Part shown: positions 17,671 through 27,207 of the stretch, one piece after another
How positions within the stretch are numbered: position 1 is the first letter of the stretch
Layout of the letters: each line of letters begins with the position of its first letter
Source of the DNA: an uncultured Acetatifactor sp.
GTDB taxonomy: Bacteria > Bacillota > Clostridia > Lachnospirales > Lachnospiraceae
Assembly (NCBI GenBank): GCA_910588225.1
Contig: CAJUQT010000002.1
Coordinates: 21,311 to 85,310, forward strand
Length of the DNA: 64,000 bases
Direction: 5' to 3'
The notes under the pieces: model-generated
Database searches by the model: none
The model's input: the letters and a program-made list of their open reading frames with translations, nothing else
What the model was told of the DNA's origin: nothing
Program-made: the position numbers and the translations under genes

Positions 17671-18330
17671 ATGAGTGTAAACGGAGTTACATCAAATCAG
17701 GTGACGGCTGCCTACAATTATTCTGCTACAGAAAATGTGAAAGCCGATGCTGCTGCAAGTGAAAGCACAAAGGTGGAGAGTTCTTCCGCCGATGCAGGTG
17801 CCGTGTATGAGCCTTCCAAAGAGAGCGCTTCCGCATCCACAGGGAAGACTACTTATAAGCCCGATACGAATCTGATCAATAAAATGAAGGCTGATGCCGA
17901 TGCACGTACCGCACAGCTGCGCAGTCTGGTAGAGAAAATGATGACCGGGCAGGCGAATACTTATGGTAAGGCAAATGATATCTGGTCTTTCCTGAGAAAA
18001 GGAAACTATACGGTAGATCCGGCTACCAGGGCACAGGCACAGGCTGATATCGCAGAGGACGGCTACTGGGGAGTGAATCAGACTTCCGACAGAATCATTG
18101 ATTTTGCCAAGGCTCTCACCGGCGGAGACCCCGATAAGATTGAGGATATGCGCGCTGCCTTTGAAAAGGGCTTCAAGAAAGCCGGCAAGAACTGGGGCGG
18201 TGATCTTCCGGACATTTCCCAGCGCACCTATGATGCGGTGATGGAGAAGTTCGACAAGATGGCGGAAGAAGCCAAGAAGGAATCGGATGCCGCGAATAAG
18301 GCGCCGGAAGTAGTGGATCCTACCAAATAA
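17671..18330 (+). CDS. Conserved hypothetical protein, 219 aa
   Basis: The first ~70 residues are a Ser/Ala/Thr-rich disordered segment (MSVNGVTSNQVTAAYNYS...). A helical body follows, and a well-conserved-looking end: DFAKALTGGDPDKIEDMR, GFKKAGKNWGGDLPDIS and QRTYDAVMEKFDKM. I recall this C-terminal module from uncharacterised proteins of motile Clostridia and Desulfovibrio but cannot name a family. No signal peptide. AAGGAGGATACG precedes the ATG; the same motif occurs once more 46 nt upstream. The likely sigma-28-type promoter would tie it to motility (inference). Confidence 0.65.
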   Translation: MSVNGVTSNQVTAAYNYSATENVKADAAASESTKVESSSADAGAVYEPSKESASASTGKTTYKPDTNLINKMKADADARTAQLRSLVEKMMTGQANTYGKANDIWSFLRKGNYTVDPATRAQAQADIAEDGYWGVNQTSDRIIDFAKALTGGDPDKIEDMRAAFEKGFKKAGKNWGGDLPDISQRTYDAVMEKFDKMAEEAKKESDAANKAPEVVDPTK

Positions 18331-18432
18331 TTGATCCGCAGACGGGAGTAAAGATTAGAAGTGCCGAAGGTATCGGAGGATACAGACGGTATCATCCATG
18401 CTCCATAAAATGAAATGTCAGAGAATAAAAAT

Positions 18433-18470
18433 GCTGCCGCAGTCATGAATTTCATGGCTGCGGCAGTTTT
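18433..18470. terminator. Bidirectional terminator between convergent genes
   Basis: CTGCCGCAG-TCATGAA pairs with TTCATGG-CTGCGGCAG (18433-18466) and is followed by TTTT on plus and by a T-rich stretch on minus. It separates the 219-aa gene from sipL. Confidence 0.85.
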
Positions 18471-18528
18471 GTCACAGTTCAGTGTCCTGCCGGGATTTTA
18501 TGCAGTTTTCTCTTACAAAAAGCTTCTG

Positions 18529-20079
18529 TCAGCTTCCCTTTACAATGAGAAGCTTCTGGCCGGTCTTAAGCTCATCGCTGTCAAGGGCGTTCAATTCTCT
18601 CAGAGAATCTACAGGGATATAGTATTTTTTCCCGATGTTCCAGAGATTATCTCCTTCTTTTACCATGTAAATAACCATTCCGGGCAGATTGCTCATCTTG
18701 CTGCTGTCCAGTTCTGATATGTTTACCTGGCTGATTAAGTCCACAGGCACATTTTTGAAGACTACCGTAGAGAAGCTGAGTACCGCTTTTACGTCCATTT
18801 CTTCGCTGTCAAGCATGGTAACCTGGAGCTGTTCCACTTCGGCGTGTATTTTTCCCATGTCCTCGGGAGCGATGTCAGGTACCTCCAGAGTGTACTGATA
18901 GGGAATCTGCGCCTGTGTGCAGCCGTAGGGAGATTCATCTTCTCCTGTGATATACATGACCTTCACCTGTACGCTGCCCTGCAGCAGAATCCCATTCTCT
19001 ACAGTGCTTTGCTGCTCCAGGGACACAGTGCCTTCACTGTGCAATAGCTGAAGTATCGTTCCGTCGTTTACATGAATGTGGTCTGTCACTTTCGTCTTGC
19101 CGGTTACTTTGGACAGCAGCCGGCGCAGCTGGGCTTTGTGAGTGACCGTATTGATTTCTCTGGATACACCGTAAATGTCGGAGATAATCTCCAGATTTTC
19201 CTCTTCGTAAATACGGATACCGATATCCAATACCAGTTCCAGTCCCACATTGCGCTCCTCGCCGTCAAAATCAGGCCGGATGGTGAGCTCCTGCTGGCCC
19301 AGGTGACAACGGATATCAGGCAGCATTCCTTCCCGACAGCCATGGCATTCCAATACACCGCTGAAGGGAAGAGTGGTCTCGAAGCAGCGGCAGGGATGGT
19401 CTTCCCCTTCTCCCTCGTACAGAAGGAACAGATGGATGTCCCCTGAAATGGTAAGCTTTTCTTCCATTACCTTGAATTCCACGTCTCCCAGGGAGATATT
19501 GTCCCAGAGAATCTGGAAAATGTTGGGGTAGTTGGAGGGCAGAGCGACTTCCTCCTTCAGGCGGAAAATGTCGTTCTTGCAGATGGCAATCTGGGCCAGA
19601 TTCAGCGGCATCCGGCGATATTCCACCTTTTCGTCGCCCTGAATGGCTACAGGAGCCTCTTCATCATACAATTCTTCAATCCGGGCTGTCATGGTCACAA
19701 GGGACTGAATATTCAGCTTTCTGGAGTTAATCATATTGATGGTGAGATCTTCCACTTCTCCATCCACTGTCACAGCGTCCGCAGGTACCACCCCCTGCAT
19801 ATTGATTCTTTCTTCAAAAGGGAGCTTTCCCTCCAGAACCACCAGATTGCTGCCTTCTTCCACAGTGTGGTAGAGAACCACGAATTTAAGGCTGCCGCGG
19901 ACGGTGACAGAGTCCGCGGCCGGCCTGATTTCGTCGATGATAAGTTCTCCTTTCTCCAGGTTCAGTGTGGTCACATCAGGTTTGTTTTCGGGGATATTCA
20001 CATCGTCTTCCAGGGTGAACTGGGTGACGGCCTGAACCTTGATGCGGTCCATATGTATATTTCTTTTTACCAGCTCCAC
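18529..20079 (-). CDS. sipL: SipL-like spore protein (SPOCS/DUF3794 repeats plus LysM)
   Basis: 516 aa. Three SPOCS/DUF3794 units (recurring VTGKTKV, GSVQVKVMYI and GSLKFVVLYH strands with LPFEERI or ALPSNYP segments) end in one LysM domain (IYMVKEGDNLWNIGKKYY...LKTGQKLLIVKG). This is the plan of SipL, which with SpoIVA lays the spore-coat basement layer. The first residues MELVKRNIHMDRIKVQAV fit. Start is GTG at 20079 with GGAGG 7-8 nt before. A SigE-like promoter lies directly upstream, as expected for a mother-cell coat gene. It is monocistronic, ending at a bidirectional terminator. Confidence 0.88.
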   Translation of the reverse strand: MELVKRNIHMDRIKVQAVTQFTLEDDVNIPENKPDVTTLNLEKGELIIDEIRPAADSVTVRGSLKFVVLYHTVEEGSNLVVLEGKLPFEERINMQGVVPADAVTVDGEVEDLTINMINSRKLNIQSLVTMTARIEELYDEEAPVAIQGDEKVEYRRMPLNLAQIAICKNDIFRLKEEVALPSNYPNIFQILWDNISLGDVEFKVMEEKLTISGDIHLFLLYEGEGEDHPCRCFETTLPFSGVLECHGCREGMLPDIRCHLGQQELTIRPDFDGEERNVGLELVLDIGIRIYEEENLEIISDIYGVSREINTVTHKAQLRRLLSKVTGKTKVTDHIHVNDGTILQLLHSEGTVSLEQQSTVENGILLQGSVQVKVMYITGEDESPYGCTQAQIPYQYTLEVPDIAPEDMGKIHAEVEQLQVTMLDSEEMDVKAVLSFSTVVFKNVPVDLISQVNISELDSSKMSNLPGMVIYMVKEGDNLWNIGKKYYIPVDSLRELNALDSDELKTGQKLLIVKGS

Positions 20080-20109
20080 AAAAATACCTCCATATATACT
20101 CGTATAAGG

Positions 20110-20139
20110 ATATATATGAAGGTATGGAAGGATTTATGC
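20110..20139 (-). promoter_or_regulatory. SigE-like promoter of sipL
   Basis: On the minus strand GCATAAA (20139-20133), 14 nt, CATATATAT (20118-20110). The -10 fits CATAYAnT; the -35 is partial. Confidence 0.45.
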
Positions 20140-20176
20140 CTGTCTCCGAACCGCTGAAAGGTGTGGGGCCGGTGTT

Positions 20177-21082
20177 TTATTCCACTGCGCCGATCAGGTC
20201 AGTGATATCCTCTATCTGATATTTCTTCATGTAAGCCTCTATGCCTTCTATCACTTCCACAGTGGTATAGGGATTCACGAAGTTCATGGCACCGACGCTC
20301 ACTGCGCTGGCGCCGGCCAGAAGGAATTCCAGAGCATCATCCGCATTGGAAATGCCGCCCATGCCGATAATGGGAATTTTGACTGCGTGAGCAGCCTGAT
20401 ACACCATGCGCACCGCGATGGGTTTGATGGCAGGGCCGCTCATGCCTCCGGTTTTGTTGGCAAGGACGAATTTTCGTCGGTGAATGTCGATTTTCATGCC
20501 GGTGATGGTATTGATCAGGGACAATGCATCCGCCCCTGCGGCCTCGGCGGCTCTTGCCATCTCCCCGATGTCGGTGACATTGGGGCTCAGCTTCATGATG
20601 ACGGGCTGCTTTGCGTGAGCTTTGATCTGCCGGGTAATGTCATAAAGGGCGTTCGCCTTCTGGCCGAAGGCGATGGCACCCTCCTTTACATTGGGGCAGG
20701 ATACATTGATTTCCAGCATGGAGACAGCAGGTTCTTCTCCCAGACGATCCACCACTTCCAGATAATCTTCCACGGTTTTCCCACAGACATTGACAATGAT
20801 TTTCGTGTTGTATTGCTTCAGAAAGGGAATATCCCGTTCCAGAAGGACTTCCACGCCGGGATTCTGCAGGCCGATGGCATTGAGCATGCCGCCGTATACT
20901 TCCGCTACTCTGGGAACGGGATTGCCCGGCCAGGGTACGTTTGCCACACCTTTGGTGACCACGGCACCCAGCTTATTCAAATCCACAAATTCTGAGTATT
21001 CCATACCGGAGCCAAAGGTTCCGGAGGCTGTCATGACAGGGTTCTTGAAGGTTACACCTGCCAGGGTTACTTGTGTGTTCAT
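20177..21082 (-). CDS. pyrD: Dihydroorotate dehydrogenase B, catalytic subunit
   Basis: 301 aa FMN TIM barrel oxidising dihydroorotate to orotate. Seen: FKNPVMTASGTFGSG, LQNPGVEVLLERD, the substrate loop EINVSCPNVKEG with the active-site Cys of class 1B enzymes, MKLSPNVTDI, GGMSGPAIKP, IGMGGI and VSVGAMNF for FMN phosphate. Start ATG 21082 (MNTQVTLAGV) has AGAGGA upstream; the frame is open earlier but the family begins here. It lies downstream of pyrK, with which it forms the NAD-dependent heterotetramer. The 172-nt gap to pyrK holds a small ACTCAA/TTGAGT inverted repeat. Confidence 0.95.
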   Translation of the reverse strand: MNTQVTLAGVTFKNPVMTASGTFGSGMEYSEFVDLNKLGAVVTKGVANVPWPGNPVPRVAEVYGGMLNAIGLQNPGVEVLLERDIPFLKQYNTKIIVNVCGKTVEDYLEVVDRLGEEPAVSMLEINVSCPNVKEGAIAFGQKANALYDITRQIKAHAKQPVIMKLSPNVTDIGEMARAAEAAGADALSLINTITGMKIDIHRRKFVLANKTGGMSGPAIKPIAVRMVYQAAHAVKIPIIGMGGISNADDALEFLLAGASAVSVGAMNFVNPYTTVEVIEGIEAYMKKYQIEDITDLIGAVE

Positions 21083-21254
21083 GTTTCCTCTCATTCCGCC
21101 GTCATTGCGGCATTTTATCTGGGAAAAACAGTCTGTTTTGCCGCAGGTTGTCCTGGTATAACCCGCACCAATTAACCACATGCTTCACTTGTCTATATTT
21201 CCGTCTGCATCGTTGGCATCGAAGAATACCTACTCAAAACGGATTGAGTACCTA

Positions 21255-22025
21255 TCAGATATCTACCTCCTGAGCTTCGAATACCGGGCCGTCGGTGCAG
21301 ATGCGGGCATTGTGCACATGAGAGTGGGAATCCGTCTCCCTGGTTTTCACCACGCAGCCCAGACAGGCTCCCACACCGCAGGCCATGTGCTCCTCCAGAG
21401 AGATGTAGGCGGGGATTCTATGAGAGGACGAATAACTGCGGATGGCCCGGAGCATCGGCATGGGACCGCAGGCGAAAATCACGTCCGCTTCCAGCGCATT
21501 TTCTCTGACGGCATCCATTACATTGCCTTTGGTTCCTGCGCTTCCGTCTTCGGTTGCCGTATACACTTTTCCATATTTTTCAAAGTCCTGTGCCAGAAAA
21601 AGATTTCTGTCACGGTAACCCAGAATAATCTGCTTATCGGCCGAAAGCTCCTTTGCAAGCTCCAGAAGGGGAGGAATCCCGATGCCTCCGCCCATGAGGA
21701 AGACTTTTTTCTCATGTCCGGCGTCCAGGGGATAACCGTTGCCCAGAGGACCCAGGATGGAGATAGAATCTCCTTTCGCATAGCCGGAAAATTCTCTGGT
21801 ACCTGCTCCTGCGATACGGTAGACAATGCGCAGGGCAATTCCCGGGGCGTCAATCTCACAGATGCTGATAGGGCGGGGAAGAAGGGTGCTCTTATCCTTC
21901 GGATAGAGGCAGAGGAACTGTCCCGGGCGGGCATGCGCCGAAAGAGGAGTCTCCAGCCACATTTCGTATACATCCGGTGCCAGTTCCCTGGCGGAAAGTA
22001 TGGAAGCTGTCATTTTCTGCTTCAT
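21255..22025 (-). CDS. pyrK: Dihydroorotate dehydrogenase B, electron-transfer subunit
   Basis: 256 aa ferredoxin-reductase-like protein that passes electrons from PyrD's FMN via FAD and a [2Fe-2S] cluster to NAD. Seen: FAD site LLPRPISICEID, NAD loop KVFLMGGGIGIPPLLELA, ACGPMPMLRAI, and the cluster Cys set EEHMACGVGACLGCVV plus a later Cys. AAAGGA is 8 nt before the ATG. Transcribed with pyrD. Confidence 0.95.
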   Translation of the reverse strand: MKQKMTASILSARELAPDVYEMWLETPLSAHARPGQFLCLYPKDKSTLLPRPISICEIDAPGIALRIVYRIAGAGTREFSGYAKGDSISILGPLGNGYPLDAGHEKKVFLMGGGIGIPPLLELAKELSADKQIILGYRDRNLFLAQDFEKYGKVYTATEDGSAGTKGNVMDAVRENALEADVIFACGPMPMLRAIRSYSSSHRIPAYISLEEHMACGVGACLGCVVKTRETDSHSHVHNARICTDGPVFEAQEVDI

Positions 22026-22122
22026 GGTAGTATCCTTTCATCGATGTGGTGCGGGTTATTACATTACTGTTCACGGCTGGTTCCGCGAAGGTGTTTTATG
22101 CGTTTTCTGCATAAAACAGAAA

Positions 22123-22602
22123 CTATTTCAGCGGCTTTGCGCCTGCCTTTTCCTGCGCTGCTTCCAGGGCCCGTCTGAAGCGTCCTTTTTTCTTCGCGGG
22201 AGGAAGGGGCTGCTGCTTGCCGTGCAGGCCTTTTACGCCGATGACATAAATGCCGCTGACCACGGCCTTTACCTCTTTTTTCACAGGTACGGTATCAAAA
22301 ATTTTCTCATCACAGATCAGAGACATAATCTGCGGGCCGATTTTGGCCTTGATAATAGGCATTTTGGACCTTCGCATAAGCTTCGGCGTCTGGTCCAGGA
22401 CCATTTGCGGGAGTCCTGCGTCCTTGAGGCGCATTCGCTTTTTGTCGATAATCAGCATGGAGACAGTCTGCTTGTTGGCTTCCAGCATTTCCTGCTGCTC
22501 CTGCTGTCTTTTCTGTGCCTTTTTTCCCAGAAAATAGAGCACGATAACCAGCGCGGTAAGTACGACGGCTATTACGATTAATACAATCATCCATGGTTTC
22601 AT
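22123..22602 (-). CDS. Small membrane-anchored protein, 159 aa
   Basis: One N-terminal helix (residues ~5-26: WMIVLIVIAVVLTALVIVLY) followed by a basic/coiled region (KKAQKRQQEQQEML) and a compact domain with MLIIDKKRMRLKDAGLP. The orientation suggests N-out and most of the protein in the cytoplasm. Not a family I can name; similar proteins occur in Lachnospiraceae. AAGGAGG precedes the start. It may be cotranscribed with pyrK-pyrD, 97 nt downstream. Confidence 0.65.
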   Translation of the reverse strand: MKPWMIVLIVIAVVLTALVIVLYFLGKKAQKRQQEQQEMLEANKQTVSMLIIDKKRMRLKDAGLPQMVLDQTPKLMRRSKMPIIKAKIGPQIMSLICDEKIFDTVPVKKEVKAVVSGIYVIGVKGLHGKQQPLPPAKKKGRFRRALEAAQEKAGAKPLK

Positions 22603-22716
22603 ATGAGATGAGCCTCCTTAAGTATCTTTCTGGGTTCATTCTAGCACAGATACATGGGGATAAGCAACAAAAAACAGTGGAATGAATACTCTTTCTTTAA
22701 GAAATTAAAAAAAAAC

Positions 22717-22745
22717 TTTTAAAGACCTCCTGAATGTGGTATTAT
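22717..22745 (+). promoter_or_regulatory. Promoter upstream of asnS
   Basis: TTTTAA (22717-22722), 17 nt, TATTAT (22740-22745) within an A+T-rich stretch. The 118-nt leader has no T-box motif. Confidence 0.45.
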
Positions 22746-22863
22746 AAAAGATAAACAAAAACGGCGACTGGTCAGACAAGCAACTGAATTGTCACCGGAA
22801 ACCTGCGGATTAAAAAGTATGCTGTCGGCACAGAATGTGCAGACGTGCGGAAATGAGGGAGAT

Positions 22864-24255
22864 ATGCAATTGACAGACATTAAGGAACTTTATCGGAATC
22901 GTGAGAACTTTATGGGGACAGAGGTTACGGTGGGCGGTTGGGTCAGAAGCAATCGGGATTCTAAGAACTTAGGTTTTCTGGTTATCAATGACGGTACATT
23001 TTTTGAGACGCTGCAGGTGGTGTACGGAGACGGTCTGTCTAATTTCGAGGAGATCTGTAAAATAAATGTAGGCGCCGCTGTGATTGTGCGGGGAACCATT
23101 GTGGAGACGCCCAATGCAAAACAGCCTTTTGAAATGCAGGCCGTGGAAGTAACTGTGGAGGGACCGTCCGCTGCGGATTATCCTCTGCAGAAGAAACGTC
23201 ACACCTTTGAATATCTGCGTACGATTTCGCATCTGCGTCCCAGGACCAACACGTTTCAGGCGGTGTTCCGCATACGGTCTCTGATTGCCTATGCCATTCA
23301 CAGCTTTTTCATGGAGAGAGGATTTGTGTATGTACACACGCCGCTGATTACGGGAAGTGACTGTGAGGGTGCGGGAGAAATGTTCCAGGTGACCACCCTG
23401 GATTTGAATAACATTCCGAAGAACGGGGACGGAGAAGTGGACTTTGCACAGGATTTCTTCGGGAAACCCACGAATCTCACCGTGAGTGGGCAGCTGAATG
23501 TGGAGACCTATGCGTTTGCATTTAAAAATGTGTATACTTTCGGCCCTACTTTCCGGGCGGAGAATTCCAATACCACCCGTCATGCGGCGGAGTTCTGGAT
23601 GATTGAGCCGGAGATGGCGTTTGCCGATCTGAAGGACGATATGATGCTGGCCGAGGCCATGCTGAAATACATTATCCGCTATGTGCTGGAGAATGCGCCG
23701 GAGGAGATGGCTTTTTTCAATCAGTTTGTGGACAAGGGGCTGCTGGAGCGTCTGAAACATGTGGTTGATTCCGACTTTGCCCATGTGACATACACGGAGG
23801 CGGTGGAGATTCTGGAGAAGCATAATGACGCCTTTGACTATAAGGTATCCTGGGGCTGCGATCTGCAGACGGAGCACGAGAGATATCTTACTGAGGAAGT
23901 GTTTAAACGGCCTGTGTTTGTGACGGATTATCCGAAGGAAATCAAGGCATTTTATATGAAGCTGAACGAGGACGGCAGAACCGTTGCTGCCATGGATTGT
24001 CTGGTGCCCGGCATCGGTGAGATTATCGGCGGCAGCCAGCGTGAAGACAAGCTGGAACTGCTGGAGCGGAGAATGGAAGAGCTGAACCTGCCGAAGGAAG
24101 ACTATGGATTTTACCTGGATCTGCGCAGATACGGTTCGGTGCGGCATGCAGGCTTCGGACTGGGATTTGAGAGATGCGTCATGTATCTCACCGGCATGAG
24201 CAATATCAGAGATGTGGTGCCGTTCCCCAGAACGGTTAAGAATTGTGAGCTGTAA
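22864..24255 (+). CDS. asnS: Asparaginyl-tRNA synthetase
   Basis: 463 aa class IIb synthetase charging tRNA-Asn. N-terminal OB anticodon domain ([23 protein letters not shown]), then class II motif 1 ([21 protein letters not shown]), motif 2 ([23 protein letters not shown]) and motif 3 ([15 protein letters not shown]). The Asn-type signature is kept at [10 protein letters not shown]. Start at MQLTDIKEL (22864), the family N-terminus; an upstream in-frame start at 22789 would add an unconserved 25 residues. It stands alone. Confidence 0.96.
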   Translation: MQLTDIKELYRNRENFMGTEVTVGGWVRSNRDSKNLGFLVINDGTFFETLQVVYGDGLSNFEEICKINVGAAVIVRGTIVETPNAKQPFEMQAVEVTVEGPSAADYPLQKKRHTFEYLRTISHLRPRTNTFQAVFRIRSLIAYAIHSFFMERGFVYVHTPLITGSDCEGAGEMFQVTTLDLNNIPKNGDGEVDFAQDFFGKPTNLTVSGQLNVETYAFAFKNVYTFGPTFRAENSNTTRHAAEFWMIEPEMAFADLKDDMMLAEAMLKYIIRYVLENAPEEMAFFNQFVDKGLLERLKHVVDSDFAHVTYTEAVEILEKHNDAFDYKVSWGCDLQTEHERYLTEEVFKRPVFVTDYPKEIKAFYMKLNEDGRTVAAMDCLVPGIGEIIGGSQREDKLELLERRMEELNLPKEDYGFYLDLRRYGSVRHAGFGLGFERCVMYLTGMSNIRDVVPFPRTVKNCEL

Positions 24256-24400
24256 GTGTAAATGATTTTCTGGTGTTTTGAAACAGGTGCAATTACGATG
24301 TTGCTGGTTACTTTGTTTACAATAGCATTTTGCTGCATTTTACAATTTCTTAATATTTTAGAGGGATGTAAAAAGGCGGGAAGTGTGGTATTCTGAAAGC

Positions 24401-25726
24401 ATGAGAAGAAAAATAAAAATTGTGAATTGTATATTGACCTGTGGCCTGGGAGCATTGCTCTGCATTTCGCAGGTGCAGGATCCTCTGACAGCGGAGGCTA
24501 CCACTGCCTCGGAGATTCAGGGCCAGATAAATCAGAATACCAATACGCTGAATCAGATCAACAGCCAGATCGTGGCGCTGGAGACAGAGCAGGAGCTTCT
24601 GCAGGAGCAGATGGATGACCTGAACGCCGAGATCGTGAATACCATGACCAGCATCGGTGTGAAGGAAGATGAGATCGCAGCGAAGAAAAACGAAATTACA
24701 GACAAGGAAAACCAGATAACCGAAAAAGGGAATCAGATTGTCCGGAAGCAGGGCGAGATAGATGAGACCCAGAGGGAATACGAAGCGGCGGTAGAACGGG
24801 AGGAAGCCCAGAGGGAGGGCATGATGATCTGCGCCCGCCTGATTTATGAGAGAGGCGACGATACCTATCTGGACGCACTTTTAAGCGGCAAGGGGTTTTC
24901 TGATATTCTGAATCAGATGGACCGTGTGGAGCGCGTCTATGAATACGAAAATTCCATGCTGCTGGAGTATATCGAGGTGAAGAATCAGGTCCACGACCTG
25001 TGGGAGAGGCTGGAAGAGGAAAAGGCAGGGCTGGAAGCGGATAAGCAGCAGCTGGAGGCAGATAAACAGGTGCTGGAGAACGACAGGCAGCAGCTGGAGG
25101 CGGACCAGGCGGAACTGCGGAATCAGAAGGCGAACCTGGACTCTATGATGGCCAAAAAGAAGCAGGAGTCCGCCAATTTTGAGGCGGAGATTGCGAAGGC
25201 AAGACAGGCTGCGGCTGCAGCTAAGAAGCAGATTCAGCAGGATCAGCAGAGGCTGAAGCAGCTGCAGGCTCAGAATAATTCATCGTCCGGAGGAGGCGGT
25301 GGAGGAGGAACGCGGCCCAGTTACAATGAGACCAATTATTCTGCGACGATCAATAATGCGTCCGGAAGTGATCTGGGGAAAAGTGTGGCCAATTATGCAT
25401 GTCAGTTTATCGGGAATCCCTATGTGTCGGGGGGGACGAGCCTCACGAATGGGGCGGACTGTTCCGGTTTTACCTACAGAGTCTACAGTGAGTTTGGATA
25501 CAGCCTGCCCAGAACTTCCTATCAGCAGCGCAGTGCGGGTACAGGGGTGGATTACAGTAATGCCCAGCCGGGGGATATCCTCTGTTATGAAGGGCATGTG
25601 GCAATCTATATCGGCGATGGTCTGATAGTGCATGCCAGCAACAGCAATCCTTATCCCAGCGGCGGCATCAAGATCAGCCAGGCGCAGTACAGACCGATTG
25701 TGGCAGTGCGGAGAATTGTCAATTAA
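24401..25726 (+). CDS. Secreted NlpC/P60 peptidoglycan endopeptidase with coiled coil
   Basis: 441 aa. A signal peptide (basic start, hydrophobic core CILTCGLGALLCIS, cleavage near AEA) is followed by ~270 residues of coiled coil made of Glu/Gln/Asn-rich heptads, a Gly-rich hinge (GGGGGGG), and a C-terminal NlpC/P60 domain. The catalytic triad is visible: Cys in ADCSGF, His in GHVAIYIG, third His in VHASN. This is the PcsB/CwlO type of septal or growth hydrolase, whose coiled coil is usually held by FtsEX. Start ATG 24401 gives the signal peptide; GTG 24383 is the alternative. A G7 run lies at 25429-25435. Confidence 0.92.
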   Translation: MRRKIKIVNCILTCGLGALLCISQVQDPLTAEATTASEIQGQINQNTNTLNQINSQIVALETEQELLQEQMDDLNAEIVNTMTSIGVKEDEIAAKKNEITDKENQITEKGNQIVRKQGEIDETQREYEAAVEREEAQREGMMICARLIYERGDDTYLDALLSGKGFSDILNQMDRVERVYEYENSMLLEYIEVKNQVHDLWERLEEEKAGLEADKQQLEADKQVLENDRQQLEADQAELRNQKANLDSMMAKKKQESANFEAEIAKARQAAAAAKKQIQQDQQRLKQLQAQNNSSSGGGGGGGTRPSYNETNYSATINNASGSDLGKSVANYACQFIGNPYVSGGTSLTNGADCSGFTYRVYSEFGYSLPRTSYQQRSAGTGVDYSNAQPGDILCYEGHVAIYIGDGLIVHASNSNPYPSGGIKISQAQYRPIVAVRRIVN

Positions 25727-25835
25727 ACAGTAAGAGTTCTGACTTTTGCAGGAGGGCGTATAACGGGCCCTCCTGTGAGCGTTTGCAGTGAAATGCCTGC
25801 GGGAATAAAAGAAAATGAAATGAGGTTTGATAGCG

Positions 25836-27194
25836 GTGAAGATAATCGTTGCCGGCAACGGTAAGGTGGGGGCTGCGCTGACGCGTCAGCTGTCCGCCGA
25901 GGGGTATGATCTGACATTGATTGATTCCAATCTGAAGGTACTGGAATCCAGCGAAGAACGTTACGACATTATGGTGGTGCAGGGGAACTGTGCTTCCATG
26001 GGGGTCCTGCTGCAGGCGGGAGTGAAGGAAGCGGACCTGCTGATTGCCATGACGGGGGCAGACGAGCTGAATCTGCTGTGCTGTATGACGGCTCATGCGC
26101 TGAATGAGAAGATTCATACCATTGCCAGGGTGTGCAATCCGGAATATATGGATCAGATATTTGCCATGAGGGAGATGTTCGGCCTTTCCATGGCGGTAAA
26201 TCCGGAGCGGCAGGCGGCAGTGGAGATTGAACGCTTGCTGAAATATCCTGGATTTTTAAAAAGGGATACTTTTACCAGAGGACGAGTGGAGATTGTGGAG
26301 CTGAGAATCGACAGCCGGAGCAAGCTCTGCGACGTGGCCCTGAACGATATGTATGGCATTGTCAAGTGTAAGATTCTGGTCTGTGCCGTTCTGCGAAACG
26401 GGAAGGCAGTGGCGCCTAACGGGAACTTTGTGCTGCGGGAGGGTGACCGGATATTTGTGACGGCTTTTACCAACACACTGACGGTATTGCTGAAGAATCT
26501 GGGAGTCATTACCCATAAAACAAAGCGGGTGATTCTCTGCGGTGGAGGAAGAATCAGCTACTATCTGGCAAAGCAGCTGGAGAACAGCGGCATCGGTCTG
26601 CAGATTATTGAGAAGGACGCCGGGCGATGCAGGCAGCTGGCGGCGCAGCTGCCTGCCGCCTGTATTATTCAGGGGGATGCCAGCAGCCAATTTCTGCTGG
26701 AGAGCGAGGGGATATCGGACTGCGATGCGCTGGTGACTATGACCGGGCTGGATGAGCTGAATATGATCATTTCTCTCTACGGTACCAGCTGTAATGTTCC
26801 GCAGGTGATTACAAAGCTGGGACATATGGAAAATACAAGCATTCTGGGAAGCATGTCTCTGGACAGTGTCATCAGTCCGAAGGAGCTGTGCTGTAATACC
26901 ATAGTGCAGTATGTGCGTGCCATGGAAAATCAGACAGGAGCGGCGCTGACGGTGCACACTATCGCCGACGGTCAGGCGGAAGCCATGGAATTCCTGGTGG
27001 ATGAGAAGACCAGGCATTGCGGCAAGGCACTTAAGACACTTCGATTGAAAAAGGATGTGCTTGTGGTGTGCATTGCAAAAGGGGCGAGAATGGAAATCCC
27101 AAATGGTGATTCCTACTTTAATATAGGTGATATCGTTTATATTGTGACCGGCAGGGACAAAAGTATCTATCAGTTAAACGACATATTCGAATAG
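25836..27194 (+). CDS. trkA: Trk potassium uptake regulatory subunit TrkA
   Basis: 452 aa cytoplasmic gating protein made of two RCK_N-RCK_C pairs. Each half starts with a Rossmann loop: KIIVAGNGKVGAALT and VILCGGGRISYYLAKQL; the second lacks the exact GxGxxG. Acidic residues after strand 2 (TLIDSN, QIIEKD) fit NAD binding. The RCK_C halves carry the ...LREGDRIFVTAF and IPNGDSYFNIGDIVYIVTG ends. Start GTG 25836 (VKIIVAG); TTG 25827 possible. Directly upstream of trkH (13 nt). Confidence 0.93.
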   Translation: MKIIVAGNGKVGAALTRQLSAEGYDLTLIDSNLKVLESSEERYDIMVVQGNCASMGVLLQAGVKEADLLIAMTGADELNLLCCMTAHALNEKIHTIARVCNPEYMDQIFAMREMFGLSMAVNPERQAAVEIERLLKYPGFLKRDTFTRGRVEIVELRIDSRSKLCDVALNDMYGIVKCKILVCAVLRNGKAVAPNGNFVLREGDRIFVTAFTNTLTVLLKNLGVITHKTKRVILCGGGRISYYLAKQLENSGIGLQIIEKDAGRCRQLAAQLPAACIIQGDASSQFLLESEGISDCDALVTMTGLDELNMIISLYGTSCNVPQVITKLGHMENTSILGSMSLDSVISPKELCCNTIVQYVRAMENQTGAALTVHTIADGQAEAMEFLVDEKTRHCGKALKTLRLKKDVLVVCIAKGARMEIPNGDSYFNIGDIVYIVTGRDKSIYQLNDIFE

Positions 27195-27207
27195 GGCGAG
27201 GCTGCAT

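Noticed and set aside
22603-22863. T-box expected upstream of asnS
   Set aside because: No TGGNACC core or antiterminator pair is present; only a promoter and short leader are seen.
22969-24147. 392-codon minus-strand frame opposite asnS
   Set aside because: Shadow of the well-conserved synthetase; His/Gln/Arg-rich nonsense composition.
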